From assembly GCA_029249445.1 (NCBI GenBank), contig JAQWHI010000019.1:124001-188000 (forward strand): a stretch of 64,000 bases of DNA. Direction: 5' to 3'. The notes below the pieces were generated by a model. That model was given only the letters and a program-made list of their open reading frames with translations. It did not search any database and had not been told where the DNA came from. Shown piece by piece: positions 9,262 through 17,741 of this stretch (its first letter is position 1; the number at the start of each line of letters is the position of its first letter). Source of the stretch: Crocinitomicaceae bacterium. GTDB taxonomy: Bacteria > Bacteroidota > Bacteroidia > Flavobacteriales_D > Crocinitomicaceae. A program made the position numbers and the translations under genes.

Positions 9262-9503
9262 TTACTCATATTATTACTAGACACTATTGTTCGATTTTTT
9301 TTCAATTCCCTTGCCTCACCGCTTTTGATCGAAAATAGCACCAAAACTTCGAGATGAACATCAGTTTTTTGACAATCTGAAGCAGCTATCAAGGTGGTAT
9401 TAGCGGTTAAATCCGATATTATTCAGTTACAGCAGAGGTATAAATTAAATACGAACGCGTCAAGAAAGTAATAAATTCATGTCCTGATTCTTTAGATACT
9501 TCA

Positions 9504-9511
9504 TACATTTG
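9504..9511 (+). promoter_or_regulatory. -7 box 4 nt before the purN start codon
   Basis: TACATTTG, an exact TAnnTTTG match, is followed by CCCT and then the purN ATG (9516). Since transcription begins a few bases after this box, the mRNA would have essentially no leader. No good TTG at -33 (CTG near 9484). Confidence 0.5.
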
Positions 9512-9515
9512 CCCT

Positions 9516-10088
9516 ATGAACAAAATACGAATTGCCATATTTGCCTCAGGAACAGGAAGTAACGCTGTTAACTTGATTCGTTTTTTTGAAAATGATCCTG
9601 CAGTAGAAGTCGCTTTTGTACTCAGTAATAAGGAAGATGCAAAAGTCCTCAAATCTTCTAAAGATATGGGAGTGACTGCACTTCATTTTTCAAATCAACA
9701 GGTAGCAGATGGAACATTCTTGGTCGATTTGTGCACCAAAAACAGTATCGACTGGATTGTTTTGGCAGGATACCTTCGATTGATCCCGAGCGAACTAATT
9801 CAGACATTCAAGCAAAAAATGGTGAACCTGCATCCATCATTATTGCCAATGTATGGGGGGGAGGGAATGCATGGCCGGAATGTTCATTCAGCGGTCCTGA
9901 AAAATAAGGAAAACAAATCAGGCATTACAATTCACTTTGTAAATGAAGAATTCGATAAGGGAGAAGTCATTGCACAATTTCATTGTGCTTTGTCTCCGCA
10001 AGATACGATTGACGATTTGGAACGTAAAATTAAATACCTCGAACAAACTTATTTTCCGACTGTTGTCCGAGGAGTCATCTTAAGTTAA
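9516..10088 (+). CDS. purN: phosphoribosylglycinamide formyltransferase
   Basis: 190 residues. The N-terminal nucleotide-binding loop FASGTGSN (9-16) fixes the start, since only three to eight residues precede it in the family. Catalytic residues correspond to N104 and H106 in VNLHPSLLP and D147 in EFDKGEV. The enzyme transfers a formyl group from 10-formyl-tetrahydrofolate to GAR, step three of purine synthesis; purH at the other end of the window acts later in the same pathway. A -7 box lies 4 nt upstream of the ATG. marC begins 4 nt after its stop, so they are probably cotranscribed. Confidence 0.95.
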   Translation: MNKIRIAIFASGTGSNAVNLIRFFENDPAVEVAFVLSNKEDAKVLKSSKDMGVTALHFSNQQVADGTFLVDLCTKNSIDWIVLAGYLRLIPSELIQTFKQKMVNLHPSLLPMYGGEGMHGRNVHSAVLKNKENKSGITIHFVNEEFDKGEVIAQFHCALSPQDTIDDLERKIKYLEQTYFPTVVRGVILS

Positions 10089-10092
10089 AATT

Positions 10093-10686
10093 ATGGTAGC
10101 ATTTTTTAGTGCATTCGATTGGGGGCAACTACTCAAAGCAACAATGGTATTGTTTGCCGTAGTGGATATTATTGGTTCTATTCCAATTATTATACGATTA
10201 AAAGAACAAACCGGTGAGATACATGCCCTACGAACAAGTATTGTCTCATTGGTTATCATGGTTAGTTTTCTGTTTGTGGGGGAGCGGATTCTTGATTTAT
10301 TTCACGTTGATGTCAAATCATTTGCTGTTGCGGGCGCATTGATTCTTTTCGCCATGTCTTTAGAAATGATTCTGGGAGTCAGACTCTTCAAAGATGAGGT
10401 CTCTGGAAAAACTGCGAGTATCGTTCCGTTGGCTTTTCCAATCATCGCTGGTGCAGGTTCAATGACCTCTATCATCTCACTGCGTGCTGAATACGCTGAG
10501 ATCAATATTGTGATGGCCATACTGATCAATATCATTGTTGTTTTTATCGTGCTAAAACTGACGCGTATTATCGAGAAATTACTCGGCCCTGGAGGCATTG
10601 CAATACTTCAAAAAGTATTTGGTATTATTCTTCTCGCCATTGCAATTAAATTGTTCAGTGCAAATGCAAAAGCTCTTTTTCATTGA
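10093..10686 (+). CDS. MarC-family integral membrane protein
   Basis: 197 residues with six hydrophobic segments (about 12-32, 43-62, 72-92, 108-128, 139-158, 173-193), the layout of the MarC/UPF0056 family. Polar residues conserved in the family, such as the PLAFPIIAGAGS loop between helices 3 and 4, are present. The inner-membrane function is unknown; early links to multiple antibiotic resistance were not upheld. Follows purN by 4 nt. Its last 7 bp overlap the convergent epimerase gene. Confidence 0.9.
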   Translation: MVAFFSAFDWGQLLKATMVLFAVVDIIGSIPIIIRLKEQTGEIHALRTSIVSLVIMVSFLFVGERILDLFHVDVKSFAVAGALILFAMSLEMILGVRLFKDEVSGKTASIVPLAFPIIAGAGSMTSIISLRAEYAEINIVMAILINIIVVFIVLKLTRIIEKLLGPGGIAILQKVFGIILLAIAIKLFSANAKALFH

Positions 10687-11588
10687 GCCAAATCGTTGAG
10701 TGCTGATTGAAGGTCTGAAAACGTAAATTCAAAACCGTTCTCCAACAACTTCTTTGGCGACACCCATCGACTCTTCAGTATTAAATCACTTTCGGTACCG
10801 ATAATGAACCCACCTATTTTCAGCAAAAATGTGGGTTGTGGGATTCCTATTGGTACACCTAGAGAAACACGCAGTGCTTTTAAGAATGTTTTATTGGTCG
10901 GTGTCTCCGGAGCAGCACAATTTAATGGCCCTGTTATGGAATCATTGACAATTGCGAATTCAATCATTCGCAATAGATCTTGAATATGAACCCAAGCAAA
11001 TCGCTGTGTTCCTGGCCCCATCGTTCCTGCTAAACCGAATTTCCCAAGGCGCTTTAGTACGGGATATGCTCCATCTCTTTTGCCCAGCACTACTGATATT
11101 CGCAATGCGACTTTTCTTACATTTGGAGTATCTGCTTCATAAAAGGTGTCTTCCCATGCCTGGGCTACTTCCTTGGCAAAGTCATGACCAAGTTCTGTAC
11201 TGTCCTCATCCCTTGCCTTATCTTCAGAGTAATCGTAGATTGTTGCTGCACTTGCGTTTATCCATATACGCAGTGGTGAACGTGTATCTTTTACCGCTTT
11301 TCCAAGCACTTTAGTGGCGTCTATGCGCGATCGGAGTATCTCTTTTTTGTTCTTTTCTGTAAATCGACAATCAACAGACTTCCCGGATAAATTGATCAAA
11401 ACATCTGCATCTGAGAACTCGACTTTCCAGTCACCTAGGGTTGTCGCATCCCAATGAACAAAAGAAAGGCCATGTTCAGTTCTTGAAGCTCCTCGGGTAA
11501 GCACAACTACTTCATCATTTCTTTGAGTGAAAAATTGAGACAATTCATGACCTAAAAAACCTGTGCCTCCTGCAATAATAACTTTCAT
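10680..11588 (-). CDS. TIGR01777-type SDR epimerase (SDR39U1 family)
   Basis: 302 residues. The Rossmann NAD(P)-binding loop GGTGFLGHEL is at 7-16; downstream are INLSGKSVDCRF and NASAATIYDYSED, the modified active-site strand of this subfamily, and a C-terminal DUF1731-like segment (LLENGFEFTFSDLQSAL). Family members are soluble predicted nucleotide-sugar epimerases, some linked to cell division (YfcH, SulA-like); no substrate is known. Single gene, convergent with marC with a 7-bp overlap. Confidence 0.88.
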   Translation of the reverse strand: MKVIIAGGTGFLGHELSQFFTQRNDEVVVLTRGASRTEHGLSFVHWDATTLGDWKVEFSDADVLINLSGKSVDCRFTEKNKKEILRSRIDATKVLGKAVKDTRSPLRIWINASAATIYDYSEDKARDEDSTELGHDFAKEVAQAWEDTFYEADTPNVRKVALRISVVLGKRDGAYPVLKRLGKFGLAGTMGPGTQRFAWVHIQDLLRMIEFAIVNDSITGPLNCAAPETPTNKTFLKALRVSLGVPIGIPQPTFLLKIGGFIIGTESDLILKSRWVSPKKLLENGFEFTFSDLQSALNDLAQ

Positions 11589-11720
11589 CTTTCAACTATT
11601 TATCCAATTCCGAAAGTAGATAAATCACTCAAGCTTTTGTCTCTAAGAAAGAGATATTAACAATTATTAAACATCGCATGCAAGGGGGAATGACTGTCTG
11701 TGGAAGAATCAAATTCGCAT

Positions 11721-13427
11721 TTATCGGGGCGTGAAGCTTCCTGAGCCTTTTCCCTCAATAACGCGCATTCCATCGGAATAACGTAACTCTTTCAATACAC
11801 GACCTCGCCTATCGAATACTACATATTTACCATGCCTTAATCCATTTTTGTATTGTGCCTCCTGAAGTAGAACGCCCCTGCGAGAGAAGGTTTTCATCGG
11901 GCCATATAACTTTCCATCTTTATAGTTTGAGACAACTGCAGGCACCAATCCACCGGGATGAAATGCGGTCCACTCCCCATTTTTCTTGCCATTTTTATAT
12001 GTTCCTGACTCCGTTAATTTATAATCTTTCAAAGCGTATGATTCGTAACTTCCGTTCAACCGACTTTCGAGAGGAGCTCGATTACTTAAAATTGCATCAT
12101 TGAACTTCGATTTCTTCTGAAACAATTTATAAGTAAGAAGCTCTTTTGTCTTCCCGTTGCTAAAATATTTACGCCATTCTCCGACTTTCAAATCTTTTTT
12201 GTAAGCCCCTTCCAATGCAAGTTTTCCATTGAGGTGATAGGACTTCCACTCTCCATCCAATTGTCCGTTAGAAAATGTTGTTTTGTTCTTTATCGTTCCA
12301 TTTTCCCAATGGTTGAACCATTCTCCTGTCTCCTTCCCATTGGTGTAGTTTCCTTTCATCAAAAGAGTACCATCTTCATACCAAGTTTGCCACAATCCAT
12401 TTTTCAGATCATCTTCAAACGTTCCTTCCTTGAAAATTCCTCCGTTCTTGAAGAAATAGGTCCATTTCCCAGACTTCTTCCCTTTTAGGTATTTCGCCTT
12501 ATAGGAAATTTCTCCTGTTGGATACCAATAGGTCCAATCGCCATGTTGAAGCCCTTTCTCAAAAGCCCCTTGCATGTCAAGATTTCCTTCATTTGTATAC
12601 CAAGTCCATTTGCCTTTTTTATCTCCATTTTCGTAAATTCCTTCGACATTGGTATTCCCATTGTCATAGAAATACGCATATGCTCCATGGAGTTTCCCGC
12701 TTTGGTAATGGCTAACCTTCTCTTTGTCTCCCGTGTAATAAAAATACTCCCACGTTCCGTGCTTTACTCCATGCTTGAATTCTCCCTTAAGTGTTGGGTA
12801 CCCGTAAATACTTATTTCTTCAAAGAGACCGTGCTTCCTTCCATTCTCATAGTTGTACCATTCTTGAACCTTACCCGTAGAATAGTAGGTTGTTAGCTCT
12901 CCATTTCCATCGGAAATTGTTTGCGTATGGAGTGAATCAGGCAGAAAAAACTCCCACAAATAATTCGTTCCCTCTTGAACCTCCTCAACTGATTTGAGGC
13001 GACCATCCAAGTAATAATAATTCCATTTGCCCATTGGAGTGTCAAGTTTGTATTCTCCTTCAACTTTTCGTTCTCCATTTTCATACCATTCGATATACGT
13101 GCTATCTTGACGGTTGTATTTAAAAAATCCTTCTTGTCTTTTTTGTCCATTCGGATAGAACAATACAACAGCTCCATCGAGTCCTCCTTTATAGTAGTTG
13201 CGCACCTCTTCTACCTCCCCAAACCTATCATAATACACCCATTCTCCGTGCTTGTCTGTTGTTTCACCCTGATCATCGGTAAAATAGCGCCCACGAGATT
13301 GAATCTGTGACTTATTGAAATCCCAATAGGTCCGTTTGGTTTTTGTTTGATTCTCTTTTTTTATCTCACGCTGTCCCAACGAAACTAGTGAAACAAAGAC
13401 CGCAATGGTGAAAAGTATATGTTTCAA
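11721..13427 (-). CDS. secreted MORN_2/YwqK-type repeat protein
   Basis: 568 residues with a signal peptide (MKHILFTIAVFVSLVSLGQ). Nearly the whole mature chain is a tandem array of roughly 19 units of about 22-24 residues with the pattern 'NGK-x-G-x-W-x-x-Y-x-x-NG-x-L-x-x-E-G-x-Y', the MORN_2 (toxin-antitoxin YwqK-type) repeat. The repeats form an elongated beta-hairpin sheet; in Bacteroidota such proteins are periplasmic or lipid-facing and mostly of unknown function despite the 'antitoxin' database name. No toxin partner is adjacent. Separated by 40 bp from the LysE-family gene upstream, possibly cotranscribed. Confidence 0.85.
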   Translation of the reverse strand: MKHILFTIAVFVSLVSLGQREIKKENQTKTKRTYWDFNKSQIQSRGRYFTDDQGETTDKHGEWVYYDRFGEVEEVRNYYKGGLDGAVVLFYPNGQKRQEGFFKYNRQDSTYIEWYENGERKVEGEYKLDTPMGKWNYYYLDGRLKSVEEVQEGTNYLWEFFLPDSLHTQTISDGNGELTTYYSTGKVQEWYNYENGRKHGLFEEISIYGYPTLKGEFKHGVKHGTWEYFYYTGDKEKVSHYQSGKLHGAYAYFYDNGNTNVEGIYENGDKKGKWTWYTNEGNLDMQGAFEKGLQHGDWTYWYPTGEISYKAKYLKGKKSGKWTYFFKNGGIFKEGTFEDDLKNGLWQTWYEDGTLLMKGNYTNGKETGEWFNHWENGTIKNKTTFSNGQLDGEWKSYHLNGKLALEGAYKKDLKVGEWRKYFSNGKTKELLTYKLFQKKSKFNDAILSNRAPLESRLNGSYESYALKDYKLTESGTYKNGKKNGEWTAFHPGGLVPAVVSNYKDGKLYGPMKTFSRRGVLLQEAQYKNGLRHGKYVVFDRRGRVLKELRYSDGMRVIEGKGSGSFTPR

Positions 13428-13467
13428 AATCTTCTGTTTTAGATTATAAGTATAAATAAGCTGTTTG

Positions 13468-14112
13468 TTACTTCAAGAGTCCCAATATTCCTTGAACAAT
13501 TAGTACTCCTCCAAAGCCAACAAAAACAAATCCAATCAATCGATTGAGCGACCGCAAGAGTTTTTTTGTTACCAGAGGTCGCAATTTCTTCGCACCAAAA
13601 ATTTTTAACAAATCAATGGAGAAAAATGTAATCAAAATTGCTGCTAGAAAAATAAGCATGGAATATTTTGAAGCACCGTCTATTTCATTTTGCGCACCCA
13701 GGGTCATCACAGAAAACCAATAAAAAATAACCATAGGATTGGCCAGGTTTAATAAAAATCCTTTTAACCCTAGGAGTAAATATCCTTTTGTGCTCTCTAC
13801 TGAGTCGACAAGTTCAATTTTTGGATTACTCACCTTTTTCCTGAAGTTAACGACCCCATAGGCAAGAAAGAGCACACCTCCACAAATTCGAAGGACAGAA
13901 TTATCATCTCCATTAGACAATTCGGCAACTTCATTGTAAAACACCAAGGCAATTAGGATATATAAAATATCATTCAGAAGTACACCAATATCAAAAGCAA
14001 TTGCAGCCTTAACTCCTTTTCGAATACTTGTTTCTAACAAAACGAAAAACACTGGCCCAATCATGATGCTCAAGATAAATCCAGTAACAATTCCTTTTAC
14101 TATTAATTCCAT
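13468..14112 (-). CDS. LysE-family amino-acid exporter
   Basis: 214 residues with six predicted membrane helices and the N-terminal LysE/RhtB motif (GFILSIMIGPVFFVLLETS), including the conserved glycine-proline pair near residue 19. Members export lysine, homoserine, threonine or other small amino acids across the inner membrane; the substrate cannot be predicted. The start is close to a -7 box (14136-14143). Upstream of the MORN-repeat gene on the same strand. Confidence 0.88.
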   Translation of the reverse strand: MELIVKGIVTGFILSIMIGPVFFVLLETSIRKGVKAAIAFDIGVLLNDILYILIALVFYNEVAELSNGDDNSVLRICGGVLFLAYGVVNFRKKVSNPKIELVDSVESTKGYLLLGLKGFLLNLANPMVIFYWFSVMTLGAQNEIDGASKYSMLIFLAAILITFFSIDLLKIFGAKKLRPLVTKKLLRSLNRLIGFVFVGFGGVLIVQGILGLLK

Positions 14113-14135
14113 TCTTATTTCAGGAGTGGTTCATA

Positions 14136-14143
14136 CAAAAATA
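14136..14143 (-). promoter_or_regulatory. candidate -7 box of the LysE-family gene
   Basis: TATTTTTG on the minus strand, exact TAnnTTTG; no TTG at the right spacing. Leader about 20 nt. Confidence 0.4.
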
Positions 14144-14226
14144 AGATTTCATTTGGAAGATGGAAGTAGCGGCTCTAGTTTTTCAAAATGTTTCCATCCC
14201 GCATCAATTATTTGCGACAAGTTGAT

Positions 14227-14234
14227 TACATTTG
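14227..14234 (+). promoter_or_regulatory. candidate -7 box of the acidic unknown gene
   Basis: TACATTTG, exact consensus, predicts transcription from about 14240 and a leader of about 28 nt to the ATG at 14268; it rules out the in-frame TTG at 14232, which lies inside the box. Confidence 0.5.
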
Positions 14235-14267
14235 CATCAGGGGGAAACAATCCCGAAACAATTATAT

Positions 14268-14627
14268 ATGAAACTGGCAGCGGCAAATCAAAAGTTAGAA
14301 AGCATCATCAAAAACGTTGAAAAAGACGGAGTAAATGCTAAAAATATCATCGAAGATCTAAAGGAATTACGTGAATATGCTCTAAAAGAGCAAGATCCCT
14401 TAGTAACAAAAGTGTTGCGCTTATCATACGAGTACATAGGAGAAAAAAATGCTTTCGGAATCCAAGGACAATACGAAGAGGATGAAGAAGAAAACGAATA
14501 TCCAATTGAAATAGAGGACAACGACAACTTGTTGTATTTGTTGTCTCTTCTGAAAAATGCGGACCACAAAATCAACCGTGAAGAAATTAAAGATTATAGA
14601 AGTGCCTTAAAACAGGAACTGTACTAA
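14268..14627 (+). CDS. small acidic protein of unknown function
   Basis: 119 residues starting MKLAAANQKLES. An in-frame TTG at 14232 would add 12 residues but falls within the promoter box. The first 65 residues are predicted helical and charged; residues 70-95 are a strongly acidic linker (YEEDEEENEYPIEIED), followed by a short helical C-terminus (LLYLLSLLKNADHK). No signal peptide or membrane segment, so cytoplasmic. I recognise no domain. Followed by a strong terminator 25 bp after the stop, so it is a monocistronic unit. Confidence 0.75.
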   Translation: MKLAAANQKLESIIKNVEKDGVNAKNIIEDLKELREYALKEQDPLVTKVLRLSYEYIGEKNAFGIQGQYEEDEEENEYPIEIEDNDNLLYLLSLLKNADHKINREEIKDYRSALKQELY

Positions 14628-14652
14628 ATCTTGTAGATTAAATTCTTTTTTC

Positions 14653-14685
14653 AAAGCCACTTTCTTTCGAAGTGGCTTTTGTTTT
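14653..14685 (+). terminator. intrinsic terminator after the acidic unknown gene
   Basis: A perfect 10-bp stem (AAAGCCACTT / AAGTGGCTTT) with a 7-nt loop, followed by TTTTG-TTTT, 25 bp after the stop codon. Confidence 0.85.
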
Positions 14686-14776
14686 ACAGCCAACCTTTTA
14701 AATATTTAAATCGTCTATTGATTGAATATTGATCTCTGGTTTTTTCAATATTTTGGTTTTTATAATCCTTGCAGGT

Positions 14777-14818
14777 ACCTGAAAAGAGCTTCACAAACAG
14801 TTCTTTTCAGGTTTTTTT
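14777..14818 (+). terminator. second plus-strand terminator-like hairpin
   Basis: A perfect 11-bp stem (ACCTGAAAAGA / TCTTTTCAGGT), 14-nt loop and a run of seven T. It lies 90 bp after the previous terminator with no gene between, which suggests a short independent transcript or a backup terminator. Minus-strand readout lacks a T run. Confidence 0.65.
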
Positions 14819-14864
14819 ATCCGATACCTTCATATCGAATCTCGACTTCCACTAATTGAGCACC

Positions 14865-17741
14865 TCATTCACAATATTGGCAAAAGGAGAATGGACCTTT
14901 AGATCGGTGCATAAATGAAACATCTTGATCAAAGAGTTCCTCTAAAATCAATTGTACATAACGAGGAAAACTTTCAATCACCGTGTTTAAGTCCAGACTT
15001 TTCAGGTCTAAATCAAAAGGGATATGATTCCCTGAAACAAAAGAAACAATGCTTGGTTCTGCCACTTTACCTTCATTGTGATGGTATAAAAAAGAATACA
15101 GCATTAATTGCAAAATATGCTTCTTATTTCCTATTGACTCCACAACGAGCTCATCGCTTGTGTCATTTTTCCTGAGAGAAACATCGCTTTTATCAACCTT
15201 ACCCGTCTTGTAGTCTATGATACGAATCCGGTCACCTATCGAATCGATCCGGTCTACATATCCCGTTAAATTTACTTTTTTCACAACACCTTGAACCTCA
15301 ACTTCTATTTCTGCTGTATACTTCCGTTCTAAAGCTTCAATAAAAACGGGTTCGCGCTGTTTGGAGATAAACGCAACTTCTTCCTTCAAAAACCGTCCTG
15401 TAAGCTCCTTTGCCATTTGATATGAAAGTAAATTTTTCCCTTTTGTAAATGCTTCTTTATCTCCGTTGAAGTGTACTGTGAATTTATGTTCGAGGACCAA
15501 GGGATACGTTTTTAACATTTCCTCGATATCGAACGAGGTGAGGTTTTTAGGTGGCGGCTCATTGCGAATACCCTCCTTATTAAAACGTGCAAATGGCAGA
15601 TACAATTCTTCAAGTGTATCATGAATGAATGTCCCTAAAGTACTTTGCTCAATTTCTTCTTCAATACTCTCTGCCTCACTAAAATCCATGATGTACTTGA
15701 AATAGAAATCCAATGAACAATCCAAGTATTTCTTTAACATTGAAGAGGAGGTTGAGGACGCAAAAAGATCGTCCATTCGGTCAAAAATTTCAGGAGTTTT
15801 GGCAATTTCCTTGATCGTTGACTCCTTTGGAGAGTCCAGCGCATATATTGACTTATTGATATTAATTTTCGGATTCCTTCGAGCCAATTCCATCTCCAAT
15901 TGCATTAAGTACCGACTGATTTCTGAACTCCCAATCGTTTCCACAGCACTACAAAATGTCGCCGTTAAATGCTCACAGCTATGCAGTAATCGATAAAAAT
16001 GATGCCCAAAAAGCCCTTGTTTTTCCCGAGGTGTTGGCATTCCATAGTACCTTCTCAAATCCATTGGAATCATTGTTTGTATTGGGTTGGTCGGAGGTAA
16101 ATTCCCCTCATTCATCCCCAATGCAATAATTCGTTTAAAATCCAATCCACGTGTTTCAAGAAGTCCCATTATTTGCAGGCCATCCATTGGTGTGCCATAG
16201 TAAGCGATACTCTTTTGTGTCCAATGTTGATTGAACAATTGCTTATAGCTTTTCAATCCCATCTCTGGAATTCCCTCCAAAACGAGATTTTCAAACTCAA
16301 TCATTGCCGCATCAAAGCACTCCAAAACAGCTCTTTCAAAAGCAAGACTTGGCTCAAGACGAGAGTAAATCAATTGATTTAACTTTCGGATTGTCCGCAC
16401 TGATTGTTTCCAATCATCGTTCCAATCCAAACAAACACATTCAATAATCTCCATTGCATTGGAATCCAAGACTGGACGATTTGGAAAGTTCTCATCTCTT
16501 ATTCCTAACTTTAATGGATTGATAAAAATACGGTTCATTTGTATAATTTCCCGTTCAATTTCAATCAATGAATCTTGCTGTTCATTTGAAAGGACTGCAA
16601 GTACAAAAGGATGGCTCCATAAATTCTGTAAATCACTGAAATAGCTGGCTTGAGTTTTAAATCTTCGTTTGTTTTCCTGAACGGAAAAAAGCAATTCAAC
16701 CCAAGTTTTTATCGCTGTATTGCGAATTGGCAGACCAAGAGTTATATTGGCCTTCCCAATGTTTTTTGGGAGGTTTTTTACTACTGAACTAATCAAAGTT
16801 TCATCACCTAGGAGCAATAAGGTTTGATCAATTTCATCTTTTTCCATTGCATCAAGAAGAGTTGCAGCAGCTTTCACTTGCCCTGTGCTTTGGGTACATT
16901 CAATGAGGTCAACTTGAAGTGATTTTGACTGCAGTTGGTCTTGAATAAAATTTAACTTTTTATCGTCTAGTCTTAATGATAAATTCCTTAAAAAGGAGCC
17001 GGCTTCATGGGATTTTTTCTGAAAATAGAAAACGTCGGCATCAATGAGTATATGCGCTCGACCTAGGTTTTCAACTTGCCTTATGATACTTATTTCAGAT
17101 GGTGAAAGCGCATTAAACCCAGCAAACAAATACTGTGCTTGGTCATCCGACTTAAACAATACATCGATGTGTTGTGCTAAATACCTATAGGCTTGACCCA
17201 TGTAACACTGTCCGCGTTGACTAAGTTGTTTTTCCAACTCGAAATAGTATCCCGGAAGACGATCCCAAAACTCCATAAACCGTTTCTGACTTACTGTGAG
17301 TTCTGCTTCTCCAAAGCTCCAATTTTCTATTTCTTTTATATCAGCAAGATTGCGGAATATTTGCTTGGCATCCAATAGGTACCGGTCAATCTCATTGAAA
17401 TCTGCCAGTAAAGTATTTCCCCATAACATAAATTCATCAAAAGAACTATCTTGTTCAGATTCTGCAATTTGAATATGAATTTCAAATAGTCGAATCAATA
17501 CGCGAGTTGAATCAATTATTGTGTGTTTGGAATGCGACTTAACCCATTGACTCATCGTAACCATTTCTGGAGCTAAAATTGGTTTTTCAAATACATCAAA
17601 CAACTCCGCAGAGAGGTGTTTCTTCATCCGTTCAGAGGGGAGCACCAGCGTTAAATGTTCCATTTGAACATTCTGATCATAAATGTACTGAGCTATTTTT
17701 TTTACGAATGTCATTACTGTTTGCGCGTTAAAAAGTTCCAA
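14865..17741 (-). CDS. AddB-like PD-(D/E)XK nuclease family protein
   Basis: 958 residues. The N-terminal three quarters resembles the inactivated UvrD-like helicase of AddB proteins (TLVLPSERMKKHL near 31, LLLLGDETL near 310, LQIMGLLETRGLDF and IIALGMNEGNLPP near 530-550). The C-terminal quarter is a RecB-type nuclease: HDTLEELY near 720, then DRIDSIGDRIRIIDYKTGK (about 842-860) with the catalytic D and the DxK pair, and QLMLYSFLYH. Cysteines in KYLDCSLDF and the terminal CQYCE match part of the iron-sulfur cluster set of AddB nucleases, but a last cysteine usually found after the CxxC is missing. The role would be double-strand-break end processing with an AddA-type helicase, which is not adjacent. 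Its start overlaps the ATPase gene by 28 bp. Confidence 0.85.
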   Translation of the reverse strand: MELFNAQTVMTFVKKIAQYIYDQNVQMEHLTLVLPSERMKKHLSAELFDVFEKPILAPEMVTMSQWVKSHSKHTIIDSTRVLIRLFEIHIQIAESEQDSSFDEFMLWGNTLLADFNEIDRYLLDAKQIFRNLADIKEIENWSFGEAELTVSQKRFMEFWDRLPGYYFELEKQLSQRGQCYMGQAYRYLAQHIDVLFKSDDQAQYLFAGFNALSPSEISIIRQVENLGRAHILIDADVFYFQKKSHEAGSFLRNLSLRLDDKKLNFIQDQLQSKSLQVDLIECTQSTGQVKAAATLLDAMEKDEIDQTLLLLGDETLISSVVKNLPKNIGKANITLGLPIRNTAIKTWVELLFSVQENKRRFKTQASYFSDLQNLWSHPFVLAVLSNEQQDSLIEIEREIIQMNRIFINPLKLGIRDENFPNRPVLDSNAMEIIECVCLDWNDDWKQSVRTIRKLNQLIYSRLEPSLAFERAVLECFDAAMIEFENLVLEGIPEMGLKSYKQLFNQHWTQKSIAYYGTPMDGLQIMGLLETRGLDFKRIIALGMNEGNLPPTNPIQTMIPMDLRRYYGMPTPREKQGLFGHHFYRLLHSCEHLTATFCSAVETIGSSEISRYLMQLEMELARRNPKININKSIYALDSPKESTIKEIAKTPEIFDRMDDLFASSTSSSMLKKYLDCSLDFYFKYIMDFSEAESIEEEIEQSTLGTFIHDTLEELYLPFARFNKEGIRNEPPPKNLTSFDIEEMLKTYPLVLEHKFTVHFNGDKEAFTKGKNLLSYQMAKELTGRFLKEEVAFISKQREPVFIEALERKYTAEIEVEVQGVVKKVNLTGYVDRIDSIGDRIRIIDYKTGKVDKSDVSLRKNDTSDELVVESIGNKKHILQLMLYSFLYHHNEGKVAEPSIVSFVSGNHIPFDLDLKSLDLNTVIESFPRYVQLILEELFDQDVSFMHRSKGPFSFCQYCE

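Larger units (their letters stand above)
9197..9515. other. 319-bp divergent intergenic region acpP/purN
   Basis: It holds the candidate -7 boxes of acpP (minus) and purN (plus). No convincing coding frame or RNA fold was seen; the short minus-strand frame here has low-complexity, unconserved-looking composition. Confidence 0.6.

Noticed and set aside
9189..9392. Minus-strand frame upstream of acpP
   Set aside because: Unusual composition, overlaps the acpP promoter region, no conserved look.
11721..13427. YwqK antitoxin of a toxin-antitoxin pair
   Set aside because: The protein is exported, very long, and has no small toxin gene beside it.
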